Both the position numbers and the translations under genes were made by a program. This document shows, in pieces, positions 18,142 to 26,643 of a stretch of 64,000 nucleotides of DNA. The stretch is taken from NCBI GenBank assembly GCA_965199905.1, contig OZ241366.1, positions 3,658,001-3,722,000 on the forward strand, written 5' to 3'. Every line of letters starts with the position of its first letter. The stretch's first letter is position 1. This stretch comes from Ilyomonas sp965199905. Lineage in GTDB: Bacteria; Bacteroidota; Bacteroidia; Chitinophagales; Chitinophagaceae. The notes beneath the pieces were generated by a model. It made no database searches. It saw only the letters and a program-made list of their open reading frames with translations, and was not told the origin of the DNA.

Positions 18142-18252
18142 ATGAACCTTTACTTTAGAAAAGCATGAACCTTACCAAAAAAGAAGGCCGGAATATTTTT
18201 TGAATTTTATGCTAAAGATTAGCGGTAAAAGCGCTTCTTTTTTATTCGCTCT

Positions 18253-18374
18253 GATAAAAAGCATAGTCAATGCCCTGAACGCTGATGAGAAGATTTCCTG
18301 CTGCTTCAACACGTAAGAACCACAACAGCCGATCACAAAATTGACAGGCGCTGGTTACCCAAAAACTGTATTTG
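18253..18374 (+). repeat. Dispersed intergenic repeat, copy D
   Basis: Plus-strand order: ataaaaagcatagtcaatgc, cctgaacgctgatgagaaga, central loop TGCTTCAACAC flanked by imperfect arms (GATTTCCTGC / GTAAGAACC), then cgatcacaaaattgacagg, ctggttacccaaaaactgta. Lies between the response regulator start and the histidine kinase stop. Loop orientation as in B and C. Confidence 0.75.
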
Positions 18375-18391
18375 TATTAAATAGCTTAGCC

Positions 18392-19585
18392 TCAGTTCAT
18401 AGCTGCAAAAGGCAACTGAAAGGAGAAGCAGGTACTTTCCTCGTTGGAAGATGCGGAAAGATGCCCGCCATGCGCATGCGCAATTTCGGAGGCGATGTAA
18501 AGACCCAATCCCAATCCTTTCGTTTTATTCTTATCGCCGCCACGGTAAAATGGCTGAAAGATATGAGCCAGCACCTCAGCCGGTATCATTTTGCCACTGT
18601 TGCATACCGATAGCGACAAGCCTTTGCTGTTAGAAATGGTTTGTATCACAATAGGTTTGCTGCTGTCGCCATGAATGATGGCATTATTCAGCAGGTTCGA
18701 TAGCAATTGCTCCACATGGTTTACATCGCACCGCACCGGCTCAGAAAGCGTAAACACGCAATCTATTGTTATTTTCGGATACACAGCTTTTACTTCGGCT
18801 GCCAGTTGCGTAACGATTTTCTCTAAAGGCACATCCGTTTGCTTATCTATGGCAATACCGCCGCCCAGCCTGCCTCTCGCAAAATCAAGAATGTTCTCTA
18901 TCAGTCCTTTTATGCGGTAGGTACTGTTTCGGATGATGGGAACAATCAGTTTCATCATCTTTTCATCCGGTTTTTCGTCCAGGATGTCGATACTGCTTTT
19001 AATGGCGCTCACCGGGTTTCGCAGGTCATGACCCAGCACGGCAATAAATTGCTCGCGCAACTCAGCCACACGCTTCTCTTCCATAAGTTGCGACTTAGCT
19101 TCTTTCAATTCTTCGGCAGCGGTAATATGAAACGAAATAAGATCGGCAAACAGCGTAAACATCTCCAGCACCCTCTCGTTTTTCAGGTTCGCCGGGTTTG
19201 GGTCTATCGCGCACAGCGTACCGAAAAAGCGACCATCTTTTAAAATAACTGGCACCGAAACATAGCTTTGAAAACCATATAAGAGCGGCGTTTGGTGGTA
19301 AGCATATTTTTCATCCTCCTTTACATGGTCTATTGCCACGGCTTCGTGGTGATGGCTGATTTCGTGGCAAATGGTAGTTTGTAACGGCAGTTCACCGCCG
19401 GGGCGCAAGCCAAAGTTAATCTCATCCTTTACAGCCAGCGCCACCCACTTTTCATTCGTTACGCGTGCCACTGCTGCAAAGCCCATTCCCGTACTGCTGC
19501 ATACAAAATCAAGAATATTGTTTACGGCAGGAATCCGGTTTATCAATTCAATATCGTGCTGAATGTCATTGGATAATGTACTCAA
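18392..19585 (-). CDS. GAF-domain sensor histidine kinase
   Basis: 397 aa, no transmembrane segment, so cytoplasmic. GAF domain about 17-155 (VSVPVILKDGRFFGTLCAID is the usual GAF core, HHHEAVAIDHVKEDEKYAYH the ligand-side loop). A short coiled coil at about 155-178 leads to the HisKA box with phospho-His at H186 (FIAVLGHDLRNPVSAIKSS). The ATPase domain has N-box LLSNLLNNAIIHGD, a G1 box of the CNSGKMI type, F-box FQPFYRGG and G2 GLGLGLYIA. The likely receiver is the CheY-like protein just downstream. Ligand of the GAF domain is unknown. Confidence 0.92.
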   Translation of the reverse strand: MSTLSNDIQHDIELINRIPAVNNILDFVCSSTGMGFAAVARVTNEKWVALAVKDEINFGLRPGGELPLQTTICHEISHHHEAVAIDHVKEDEKYAYHQTPLLYGFQSYVSVPVILKDGRFFGTLCAIDPNPANLKNERVLEMFTLFADLISFHITAAEELKEAKSQLMEEKRVAELREQFIAVLGHDLRNPVSAIKSSIDILDEKPDEKMMKLIVPIIRNSTYRIKGLIENILDFARGRLGGGIAIDKQTDVPLEKIVTQLAAEVKAVYPKITIDCVFTLSEPVRCDVNHVEQLLSNLLNNAIIHGDSSKPIVIQTISNSKGLSLSVCNSGKMIPAEVLAHIFQPFYRGGDKNKTKGLGLGLYIASEIAHAHGGHLSASSNEESTCFSFQLPFAAMN

Positions 19586-20050
19586 GGTCAGTCTGTTTAA
19601 AGCAGTGCGAAATTAAGAAGCCGTCCTCTATACCTATGTTAAAGCAAGCATCAAAACAGCAATAAATTTACAACATGATTGCTAACTAAAAATAAAGATT
19701 TTATTAAAATATGGACCTTCCTTTTTACTCTGTTCAACAGTTTTCCTGTATAAATATTTAAGAGAAAATTTCCGAAAAGGATTACGATAGAATCAATCAG
19801 AAAATGGGGAAAATCATGTCAATATCAATCTTCATTCACTTCTATGTTTTTACAGATAACAGGCAAGCCTAACATCGTTATTTATCTGCGCATGTTCACT
19901 TCGCAATTCCAGTCCATTCTACAAAGCATATCTCCTTTTACATAAGAAAAACTGCATTTATTGAATTGTATTTATAAGCCCTGTTGAAGTAAACGGAAAT
20001 GAAAACCTGCTGCAAATTCCGATGCGTTATGCAGATTTCTGCTGAACTTG
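19586..20050. other. Gene-free stretch
   Basis: AT-rich sequence with no frame, hairpin or repeat that I can support. It separates the histidine kinase from the isochorismatase remnant and may hold the kinase promoter. Confidence 0.4.
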
Positions 20051-20348
20051 GTATGCAGAAAGATGATATATCGGTTGATAAAAAAAGGATTAGCGCCTTT
20101 AGCGGAAACGACCTGGATGTGATTCTTCGCGCCAACCATATTTCGCATTAGTGCTTACCGGCATTGCCACCAGCGGCATTGTACTGTCAACCCTTCGCAA
20201 AGCATTTGACAAAGATTATCAACTGATTGTTTTATCAAATGGCTGCGCCGATGCGGATGAAGAAACACACCAGTTTCTTACCCAAAAATTATTTCCTAAA
20301 CAAGGCGAGGTAATGACCATTGATGAGAGGGTGAAAGTGGCTGTATAA
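20051..20348 (+). pseudogene. Isochorismatase-family cysteine hydrolase remnant
   Basis: Only the C-terminal half remains. One frame reads QKDDISVDKKRISAFSGNDL, DVILRANHISH. After a one-base loss at about 20145-20150 the next frame reads LVLTGIATSGIVLSTLRKAF, DKDYQLIVLSNGCADADEET, HQFLTQKLFPKQGEVMTI and stops. K-R-x-SAFSGTDL...LVLTGIATSG is the classic core of the family; here the catalytic Cys position in TGIATSG is Ala-Thr-Ser, a variant also seen in intact homologues. The N-terminal half is missing. It lies 22 bp from the stop of the convergent hxlR-type gene. Confidence 0.8.
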
Positions 20349-20370
20349 AACAGCAGCGCTGGGTTACCCG

Positions 20371-20754
20371 CTATTTCTGACAGGGCATTTGTTTCCTTAT
20401 AATTTCTTCGCGGAAATGAATGCCCCATTTCAATAATTCATCCAGCATTTTATTCATCGAGGCACCCAGCGGCGTTAAAGAATACTCTACGATTACCGGC
20501 ATGCTATCGTACATGGTGCGAGTGATAATTTTATTTTCTTCAAGGGCTTTCAGTTCCTGCGAGAGCATCTTTGGCGATATGTCTGCAATGTCTTTCTGCA
20601 ACTCGCCAAACCGCTTATTGCCGAAGGTAAGTGCAATGATAATGGGCAGTCGCCATTTGCCCTGTATCACTTCCAGTGCGTCTCTTGATACCCTGAGCTT
20701 CTGCTGGCATACAACTTCTTTCTGGTTCATAACCTTATCATTATTGGGGTTCAC
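20371..20754 (-). CDS. HxlR-family winged-helix regulator
   Basis: 127 aa; start at 20754 (MNPNNDKVMNQKEV) or at the internal Met at 20730. Typical HxlR/YodB layout: ALEVIQGKWRLPIIIAL, GNKRFGELQKDIADISPKML, SQELKALEENKIITR, wing VEYSLTPLGASM. A cysteine at the N-terminal VVCQQKL position matches the redox-sensing Cys of YodB/HypR types, so thiol-based sensing is possible. It is divergent from yceI with 87 bp between. That gap holds a compound palindrome that is probably its own operator. Likely represses itself and yceI. Confidence 0.9.
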   Translation of the reverse strand: MNPNNDKVMNQKEVVCQQKLRVSRDALEVIQGKWRLPIIIALTFGNKRFGELQKDIADISPKMLSQELKALEENKIITRTMYDSMPVIVEYSLTPLGASMNKMLDELLKWGIHFREEIIRKQMPCQK

Positions 20755-20763
20755 TTACTTGCA

Positions 20764-20787
20764 GGTAACCAGTTACCCACGGGTAAC
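20764..20787. promoter_or_regulatory. Compound palindromic operator between hxlR-type and yceI genes
   Basis: Three half-sites in 24 bp: GGTAAC (20764-20769), GTTACC(C) (20772-20778) and GGGTAAC (20781-20787). Half-sites one and two form GGTAAC-CA-GTTACC. Half-sites two and three form GTTACCC-AC-GGGTAAC, a perfect 16-bp palindrome. The position in the divergent promoter fits binding by the dimeric HxlR-type regulator. Confidence 0.7.
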
Positions 20788-20814
20788 AACTATCTTTTAG
20801 AAAGCAAGGTCGGG

Positions 20815-20822
20815 TAATTTTG
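20815..20822 (+). promoter_or_regulatory. -7 promoter element of yceI (TAATTTTG)
   Basis: TAATTTTG fits TAnnTTTG, 19 bp before the yceI start codon and 27 bp after the compound operator, which would cover the -33 region and fit repression. Confidence 0.5.
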
Positions 20823-20841
20823 TGCAATAAATAAAAAAATT

Positions 20842-21402
20842 ATGGCAACTACCACAACATGGGTAATTGATCCCTTACACTCCGAAGTGTTATTCAAAAT
20901 TAAACACCTGGTTATTTCAACGGTAACGGGTTCGTTCCGGAAATTTGAAGGAAAAGCCATCACCGAAGGTGATAGCTTTAATAACGCCAAAGTATATCTT
21001 ACCATAGATGTAAAAAGCATCGATACCAACCAGCCGCAGCGCGATGGTCATCTGCAAAGCGGCGATTTCTTTTCGGCAGATGAATACCCGCAAATTGCGT
21101 TTGAGTCTACATCGTTTGAAAAAACAAACGATAGCGATTATAAGATGATTGGTAGCCTCACTATGAAAGGTGTAACTAAACCTGTTACGCTGAACGTAGA
21201 GTATGGCGGCGCCGAAAATAACGGGCATGGTGTAATAAAACATGGCTTTGAAGTAACCGGCATCGTCAACCGCAAAGAGTTCGGCATGACGTGGAATAAA
21301 CTGACGGATACCGGTGGTTTAGGCCTGGGCGAAGACATTAAGCTGGTTGCCAACATACAGGTTGCGCAACTGGTTGAAGCCGCAGCAGAAGCAGAAGCGT
21401 AG
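20842..21402 (+). CDS. YceI-family lipid-binding-like protein
   Basis: 186 aa, usual length for the cytoplasmic type, with no signal peptide. Opening TWVIDPLHSEVLFKIKHLVI and the conserved VTGSFRKFEG, QRDGHLQSGDFFSADEYPQI, GSLTMKGVTKPVTLNVEY and RKEFGMTWNK define the family, a lipocalin-like barrel that holds an isoprenoid in structurally known members. Reported links are to acid, base or oxidative stress and polyisoprenoid binding; the role here is inferred only. The divergent HxlR-type gene and compound operator imply inducible expression. Confidence 0.92.
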   Translation: MATTTTWVIDPLHSEVLFKIKHLVISTVTGSFRKFEGKAITEGDSFNNAKVYLTIDVKSIDTNQPQRDGHLQSGDFFSADEYPQIAFESTSFEKTNDSDYKMIGSLTMKGVTKPVTLNVEYGGAENNGHGVIKHGFEVTGIVNRKEFGMTWNKLTDTGGLGLGEDIKLVANIQVAQLVEAAAEAEA

Positions 21403-21558
21403 TTATAAAGTTTGAGATATGCTAACCAGGAAAAGGACGAGCAATTAAGAGCTATAAACAGCGGGCTAAATCTTTTTTTCTGAACAATCATTATAAGGAA
21501 TCAGGCTTATGCATCCGGCATATTCATCAGCCTTACATAACAATCTTAGCAGGCTTAT

Positions 21559-21590
21559 TATCCGGAGATTTTTTCTAAACTCTCCGGATA
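21559..21590 (+). terminator. Hairpin with T-run, possible terminator
   Basis: TATCCGGAGA (21559-21568) and TCTCCGGATA (21581-21590) form a perfect 10-bp stem followed by TTTTATATA. It is 156 bp after the yceI stop, so it could end that transcript late. Confidence 0.5.
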
Positions 21591-21651
21591 TTTTATATAC
21601 TCCAAATCGCTGCAAGATCATCGCCGACAGGTGCCGATGTATGCCGATGTT

Positions 21652-21826
21652 TTATTTTCCAAAAGCCATTTTTATAAACCTACCGGTACCGGGTTCTTCA
21701 TACTTCTTAATCTGTTGAAATGGACTGAAATTGTATAATGCCGCCGGCAAAAGCAATAGCATCACTTTCCTGGCTATCAATCATTTCAAAAACAACCCTT
21801 ACTCTTTCGTTTTGCAACGATGTTAG
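21652..21826 (-). pseudogene. Remnant of an unrecognised gene, one frameshift
   Basis: On the minus strand one frame reads LTSLQNERVRVVFEMIDSQE, SDAIAFAGG. After a frame change at about 21738 another reads YNFSPFQQIKKYEEPGTGRF, IKMAFGK, stop. Both halves look like ordinary protein and join without a gap, which suggests a single gene with an indel and a lost 5' end. I do not recognise the family. The rest of the 21403-22120 gap has nothing else beyond the hairpin at 21559. Confidence 0.4.
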
Positions 21827-22120
21827 CCAATGCGATTATTACACTCTATTCTTCTATTCCTCAAATCATTTTAAAAGCATCAGTTACAATCATTGTAACA
21901 GGTCAACATCAAGCTGGTTTTTTTGTATTAATCTTACTAACTACTTTTTATCAAGAGGCTAATACAGGATCAGTGTACATGATAGTTGAACCGGGAAAAA
22001 TATGAACTGTTTCAATTTATGAATGCCGTCTATAATTAGCTTACTAACGATAAAGCTAAAATAGAACAGTTATAAAAACAAAGTACCTGTTTTTTAATGG
22101 TGCTTTCTTTTTATATTTTA

Positions 22121-24280
22121 TCACCTCCCACCCGGCGCGCAATTCTCTTTTAGATAATTTGTATAAATCGTCCGCAAATGCTCACTCGTACCTTCTCCTT
22201 CCCGTATCGCGTGTGTGCGGTTTGGGTAGCTCATCATTCTGAAATCCTTATTGTACTTGATCAGTTCATTCACCAACAATTCTGTGTTTTGATAATGCAC
22301 ATTATCATCACCCGTACCATGTATTACCAATAAGTTTCCCTGCAGGTTCTTCGCATACGTTACAGGCGAGCCTTTAATAAATGGTTCTTTATCTTCCTGC
22401 GGCAAGCCCATATACCGTTCCTGGTAAATATTATCGTAGCAAAGCTGCCATGCCACCGGCGCTATCGATATCCCCGTTTTATAAATCTCGGGATATTGAA
22501 ACAACAGGTTCAGCGTGGTACTGCCGCCGCCGCTCCAGCCCCACACCGCCACGCGGCTCGTATCCATCCAGGCGTTCTGCTGCAATAGTTTTTTCGTTGC
22601 CATCGCCTGGTCGCGAATGTTGATGATGCCGATGTTCTTATAAATCGCTTTCCGCCATACAGCGCCTTTTGGTGCCGGCGTTCCCCGCCCGTCAAGGCTT
22701 ATGTAAATATACCCATCATCATACATGCTGCCTTTGTAAAGCTGGTTATAGCCAGTGCCAAACCTATCGATCACCGTTTGCGCCGCCGGTTCTGTGTATA
22801 CAGTAAATACAACCGGGTATTTTTTGGTGCTGTCAAAGTTCTTCGGCTTCACCATCCAGCCGTCCATCGTAACGGTATCATCCGTCGTTACGGTAAAAAA
22901 TTCTACCGGCGGCAACGAAAACCGCCTTTTATTCTCTTCACCGCTCTTAATGGTTTCGTGTGCCGGCAAGCTTACCCAGTCATCTATCGGTGCCGTATTC
23001 GCATTCGAAAACGAATGGTCAGCCCACAATCCATTCGGCGAAAGATCATATGCATGCGTTCCACTCTCATCGGCAGGCGATAATCTTTCCGCCTTACTCT
23101 TTCCATCCATCTTCACACGATACAGGTAGCTCTGCGTTGCATTATTTGGCGAAGCCGCAAAATACAGGTACCCGCTTTTTTCATTGTAGCCCGATACACT
23201 GATCACATCATAATCACCCTTGGTTATCAGTGTTTCCTTCTTGCCATCCCGGCTTATCATATACAGATGCCGCCAGCCGTCTTTCTCGCTCGTCCATAAA
23301 AAAGAAGCGCCACCCTGCAGCCAGTCCCAACCCACAGGGTTCTCCTTCACTTCCACCCACATCGGGTTGCCATCCTGGTATATCTGCGTTGTATTTTTTG
23401 CAGCTACATCGCATAGAAGAATAAGGTTTCTATTCTGTTTCCGGTTCAGTTGCTCTACAATCAGTTCCTTGCTGTTGGCAGCCCACTCCATCCTTGGTAT
23501 GTAGTTCTGCTGCGGGTCGCCCGGCACTTCTACTTTTGTGCTGTTGCCGGTTGCCACATTCACCACGTACAAATAGCATGGCGATGGATCTTCACCCACC
23601 TTCGGGTACTCCACCGGCACCGTAAAAGAGTAGATTGAGTCTGTATTATCAATCATTAAAAAGTTGCGGATTTTCGTCGCATCTATCTTCCAGTACGCAA
23701 TGCTCTTACTATCCGGGCTCCACCTAAAGCCGTCTCGGCAGTCCAGTTCTTCCTCATACACCCAGTCAAACGTCCCGTTAATCATCCGGTCCGTTCCATC
23801 CTGTGTTAGCTTTGTAACGGCATTTGTTGCCACATCCTCAACATACAGGTTATGCCCGCTTACATATCCTGCCTTCGTTCCGTCCGGCGAAAACTTTGCA
23901 AACATCAGCGACGCCACCGGCCTATCTTTCCCCAACTGCTTCAGGCTGTTGGTAGCCGTATTCAGCACCCAGTAATCGCCCCGCGTTTTATACCGCCACA
24001 CCCGCTGGCTATTGGTATAAACCATCACCTGCTTACCATCTTCCGAAAACGAAAAGTTGTCAATGGAAAGCGCTTTTCCGCCTTCCGCCGGCGTCATCTG
24101 CTGCGCGGTTACTATTGTTTTCTGGGTAAAATCGGGCAACATCGTTTGCACAATCGCACCCTCGTTCACCTCATAAAAGCTATTGCCATCTGCCGACCAA
24201 TGCGTGCCGCCACCCGGCTGGGCGAAAAGACCAATCGAGCCCAAAATTGAAAAGAGAAAAAATAAGGATATATATTTCAT
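22121..24280 (-). CDS. S9B-family serine peptidase, dipeptidyl peptidase IV-like
   Basis: 719 aa. Signal peptide MKYISLFFLFSILGSIGLFA. Residues about 25-460 are the DPPIV-type propeller; it contains FDWVYEEELDCRDGFRWSPD, the Glu-Glu pair that anchors the substrate N-terminus. Residues about 480-719 are the hydrolase domain: Ser in WGWSGGGSTT, Asp in IHGTGDDNVHYQ, His in YPNRTHAIREG, plus SLDGRGTP. It removes Xaa-Pro or similar dipeptides from peptide N-termini in the periplasm. Monocistronic, with long empty flanks. Substrate preference cannot be read directly. Confidence 0.93.
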   Translation of the reverse strand: MKYISLFFLFSILGSIGLFAQPGGGTHWSADGNSFYEVNEGAIVQTMLPDFTQKTIVTAQQMTPAEGGKALSIDNFSFSEDGKQVMVYTNSQRVWRYKTRGDYWVLNTATNSLKQLGKDRPVASLMFAKFSPDGTKAGYVSGHNLYVEDVATNAVTKLTQDGTDRMINGTFDWVYEEELDCRDGFRWSPDSKSIAYWKIDATKIRNFLMIDNTDSIYSFTVPVEYPKVGEDPSPCYLYVVNVATGNSTKVEVPGDPQQNYIPRMEWAANSKELIVEQLNRKQNRNLILLCDVAAKNTTQIYQDGNPMWVEVKENPVGWDWLQGGASFLWTSEKDGWRHLYMISRDGKKETLITKGDYDVISVSGYNEKSGYLYFAASPNNATQSYLYRVKMDGKSKAERLSPADESGTHAYDLSPNGLWADHSFSNANTAPIDDWVSLPAHETIKSGEENKRRFSLPPVEFFTVTTDDTVTMDGWMVKPKNFDSTKKYPVVFTVYTEPAAQTVIDRFGTGYNQLYKGSMYDDGYIYISLDGRGTPAPKGAVWRKAIYKNIGIINIRDQAMATKKLLQQNAWMDTSRVAVWGWSGGGSTTLNLLFQYPEIYKTGISIAPVAWQLCYDNIYQERYMGLPQEDKEPFIKGSPVTYAKNLQGNLLVIHGTGDDNVHYQNTELLVNELIKYNKDFRMMSYPNRTHAIREGEGTSEHLRTIYTNYLKENCAPGGR

Positions 24281-24797
24281 AACGATAATAATAAAGTGTA
24301 AAATAAAGCCGATTTAGTCCATTATGCTATAATTCCCTCATTTTCCTTCTCCGGCGGGTTACTCCCCCAGCCAATTTTCTAAATCCTATTCTACCTTTCC
24401 AGACTCCCGTTTTAAAAAGCCGGTCTGAAATCGGAAGCCGGTAGAAATTCATTTATAGCTGGTCGAAAAGTATTTTTTGTCTATACATAATGAGTATAAA
24501 TATTGGATATCAACTTCAAGCCTTCCGAACAACATTTTGAAGTGACATAAATTCAATTCGAGGTGTTCTGAGCCCATTTAAAGCCATCCGAAAATGGTTT
24601 CGAGCTGTTCTAAAAACAATTTTTAACCTTTCTAAAAAATATATAATCTTTGAAAACCAGTTCTACCTCTTCGCTATTTTATCCCTCCTAAGTTCACTCT
24701 CATTTTCTTCACCTCCCAAATTCGCCTACCTTTGCCCACCGCAGGCGGGTTGGTATTTTAGGGTAAAATAACAGCCACCAGCCAATCACTTTCCATT
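24281..24797. other. Long intergenic region upstream of prfA
   Basis: AT-rich, no coding frame. It contains an imperfect dyad of TTCTACC/GGTAGAA with TCCAGAC/GTCTGA inside (about 24389-24447) and a stretch of short recurring words around CCGAA, TTCTGA and TTCTAA (24520-24660). It also holds the prfA promoter candidate. Nothing else supported. Confidence 0.4.
24727..24734 (+). promoter_or_regulatory. -7 promoter element of prfA (TACCTTTG)
   Basis: TACCTTTG fits TAnnTTTG; a TTTT lies 20 bp upstream in the -33 position. It is 64 bp before the prfA start. Confidence 0.5.
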
Positions 24798-25865
24798 ATG
24801 ATGACAGAACAATTAGATGCACTGAAAGCCCGCTTTGAGCAAGTCGGCATTGCCCTCACCAATCCCGAAATCATTAATAATCAAAAAGAATTCGGCACCT
24901 ACAGTAAAGAATACCGCAGCCTTGAGAAGATAATAAATCCATACGAGCAATACCGCCGTGTGATGGCAGATTACGACTTCTCCCGCGAAGCTCTCAACAG
25001 CAACGACGAAGACCTCCGCGAGCTCGCCAAAATGGAACTTCCGGAGTTAGAAGAAAAGAAAGAAGAATTAGAAAAGCTTCTTACCAAATTAATGATCCCC
25101 AAGGATCCGCAAGACGATAAAAACGCCGTTCTCGAAATCCGCGCCGGCACCGGTGGTGATGAAGCCAGCCTTTTCGCCGGCGATTTGCTCAATATGTATC
25201 TCCGCTATTGTTCTCAGAAAGGCTGGAAAACTGCCCTTGTCAGCGAAAGCGAAGGCTCTGTCGGCGGCTACAAAGAAGTGATTTTAGAAGTGCAGGGCGA
25301 AGATGTTTACGGCACACTCAAATTTGAAAGCGGCGTACATCGCGTACAGCGTGTACCCAATACTGAAACACAGGGACGTGTACACACTTCAGCCGCTACC
25401 GTTGCCGTTATGCCCGAAGCTGAAGAAGTGGATTTTGAATTAAACCCTGCCGATGTAAAAATGGAAACCGCCCGCAGCGGCGGCGCCGGTGGCCAAAACG
25501 TAAACAAGGTAGAAACTAAGGTAATGCTCACACACGTGCCCACCGGCACGGTAGTTATTTGTCAAACAGAGCGCAGCCAGCTTGGTAACCGCGAAAAAGC
25601 CATGACCATGCTTCGCACGCGTTTATATGAAGAACAGGTGCGCAAGCAGGAAGATGAAATTGCCCGCCACCGCAAAACACTCGTCAGCACCGGCGATCGC
25701 AGCGCAAAAATCCGTACATACAACTGGCCGCAGGGGCGCGTTACCGATCATCGCATTGGGCTTACCTCTTACAATCTTGATTCAGTAGTAAATGGCAATA
25801 TTGATGAGTTCATAGAAGCCTTGCAGGTAGCCGAGAATACAGAAAAGATGATGAAGAAAGATTGA
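24798..25865 (+). CDS. prfA: Peptide chain release factor 1
   Basis: 355 aa. Coiled-coil N-domain about 1-100, then LEIRAGTGGDEASLFAGDL, the codon-recognition tripeptide in RVPNTETQGRVHTS (PxT at 187-189, RF1 type, reads UAA/UAG), and the peptidyl-tRNA hydrolysis motif GGQ at 231-233 inside RSGGAGGQNVNKVET. End ..GNIDEFIEALQ is standard. It acts in the ribosomal A site to end translation. Two adjacent ATGs (24798, 24801) could start it. Monocistronic, followed 105 bp later by a VanZ-like gene. Confidence 0.97.
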   Translation: MMTEQLDALKARFEQVGIALTNPEIINNQKEFGTYSKEYRSLEKIINPYEQYRRVMADYDFSREALNSNDEDLRELAKMELPELEEKKEELEKLLTKLMIPKDPQDDKNAVLEIRAGTGGDEASLFAGDLLNMYLRYCSQKGWKTALVSESEGSVGGYKEVILEVQGEDVYGTLKFESGVHRVQRVPNTETQGRVHTSAATVAVMPEAEEVDFELNPADVKMETARSGGAGGQNVNKVETKVMLTHVPTGTVVICQTERSQLGNREKAMTMLRTRLYEEQVRKQEDEIARHRKTLVSTGDRSAKIRTYNWPQGRVTDHRIGLTSYNLDSVVNGNIDEFIEALQVAENTEKMMKKD

Positions 25866-25970
25866 TTTATCACCACAGGCACAATATTATTTCATTCACA
25901 AACGGGTTACTTCCTTTTCAAACTCATATAAAGCGAAGTAATCCGTTTTTATTTCTAAAAATTTTTTTCT

Positions 25971-26366
25971 TTGAAAGTCAAATTTGTTCATTTCCTTCCA
26001 GCCATAGTTTGGTTCCTAATCATTTTTATTTTACTTATGCTGCCGGGCAAAGATTTACCAAAAGAAGATTTTCTGTCAGGTATTTATTTTGATAAGTGGG
26101 TTCATGCGGGCTTATTTGGCGGGCTGGTCTTTCTATTCAATTACCCATTCCGAAATAACATTGGATACAAAAGTTCCTTTTATATTTCCATTGTCATCGC
26201 TGCTATTATTTATGGGATAGCAATGGAGTTTGCCCAAAAATATTTAACGGCTGACCGTGACTTTGATGTGAATGATATGGTGGCGGATGCAGCAGGAGCT
26301 ATACTTGGTTATTTGTTTTTTCGGTTGGTTGTTGTAAAACTTCAGGGAAAAAATAAGCCCCTGTAG
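25971..26366 (+). CDS. VanZ-like membrane protein
   Basis: 131 aa starting at TTG 25971; the frame is closed by TAA just upstream and the first ATG would delete half of the first membrane helix, so a TTG start is the only sensible one. About four hydrophobic segments: FLPAIVWFLIIFILLML, AGLFGGLVFLFNY, FYISIVIAAIIYGIAMEF, VADAAGAILGYLFFRLVVV. Family motifs DKWVHAGLFGGL and EFAQKYLTADRDFDVNDMVAD match VanZ-like proteins, whose function outside teicoplanin resistance is not known. The stop codon lies inside a hairpin (26357-26376). Confidence 0.8.
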   Translation: MKVKFVHFLPAIVWFLIIFILLMLPGKDLPKEDFLSGIYFDKWVHAGLFGGLVFLFNYPFRNNIGYKSSFYISIVIAAIIYGIAMEFAQKYLTADRDFDVNDMVADAAGAILGYLFFRLVVVKLQGKNKPL

Positions 26367-26376
26367 AAACAGGGGC
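26357..26376 (+). terminator. Hairpin overlapping the VanZ-like stop codon
   Basis: GCCCCTGT and ACAGGGGC form a perfect 8-bp stem with an AGAA tetraloop; the TAG stop is in the loop side of the stem. No T-run follows, so it could be a terminator of weak type or a stability element. The remaining gap to 26643 shows nothing firm. Confidence 0.5.
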
Positions 26377-26643
26377 CGCAACCAAAACTAACTGCTTATG
26401 AGAAAATTGACTACTTATATTCTGTTTATGTATTTTGCAAAGCTGATGCCAATATAATTTTTTGCCTTTTTATCAAAATAACTTTGCGATTGGCTTTTTG
26501 TTTTGCAGAACAAATATCAAAACTTTCTTCAAATAAAATAGTTAAGCGTAAGCTAACACTCATTAACTGGCTTATAACTTCAATAAACCTTAACAACGTA
26601 AAACTCTTTCGAGATAAAAATATCAATTCACCTTTTCAAATCT

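Noticed and set aside
21559..21590. Hairpin considered as a riboswitch or attenuator
   Set aside because: A single stem with a T-rich tail, no gene directly after it on that strand; terminator is the simpler reading.
26398..26457. Short ORF MRKLTTYILFMYFAKLMPI resembling the start of a TonB-dependent receptor leader
   Set aside because: Only 19 codons and no receptor sequence follows in any frame; could be a stub but cannot be supported.
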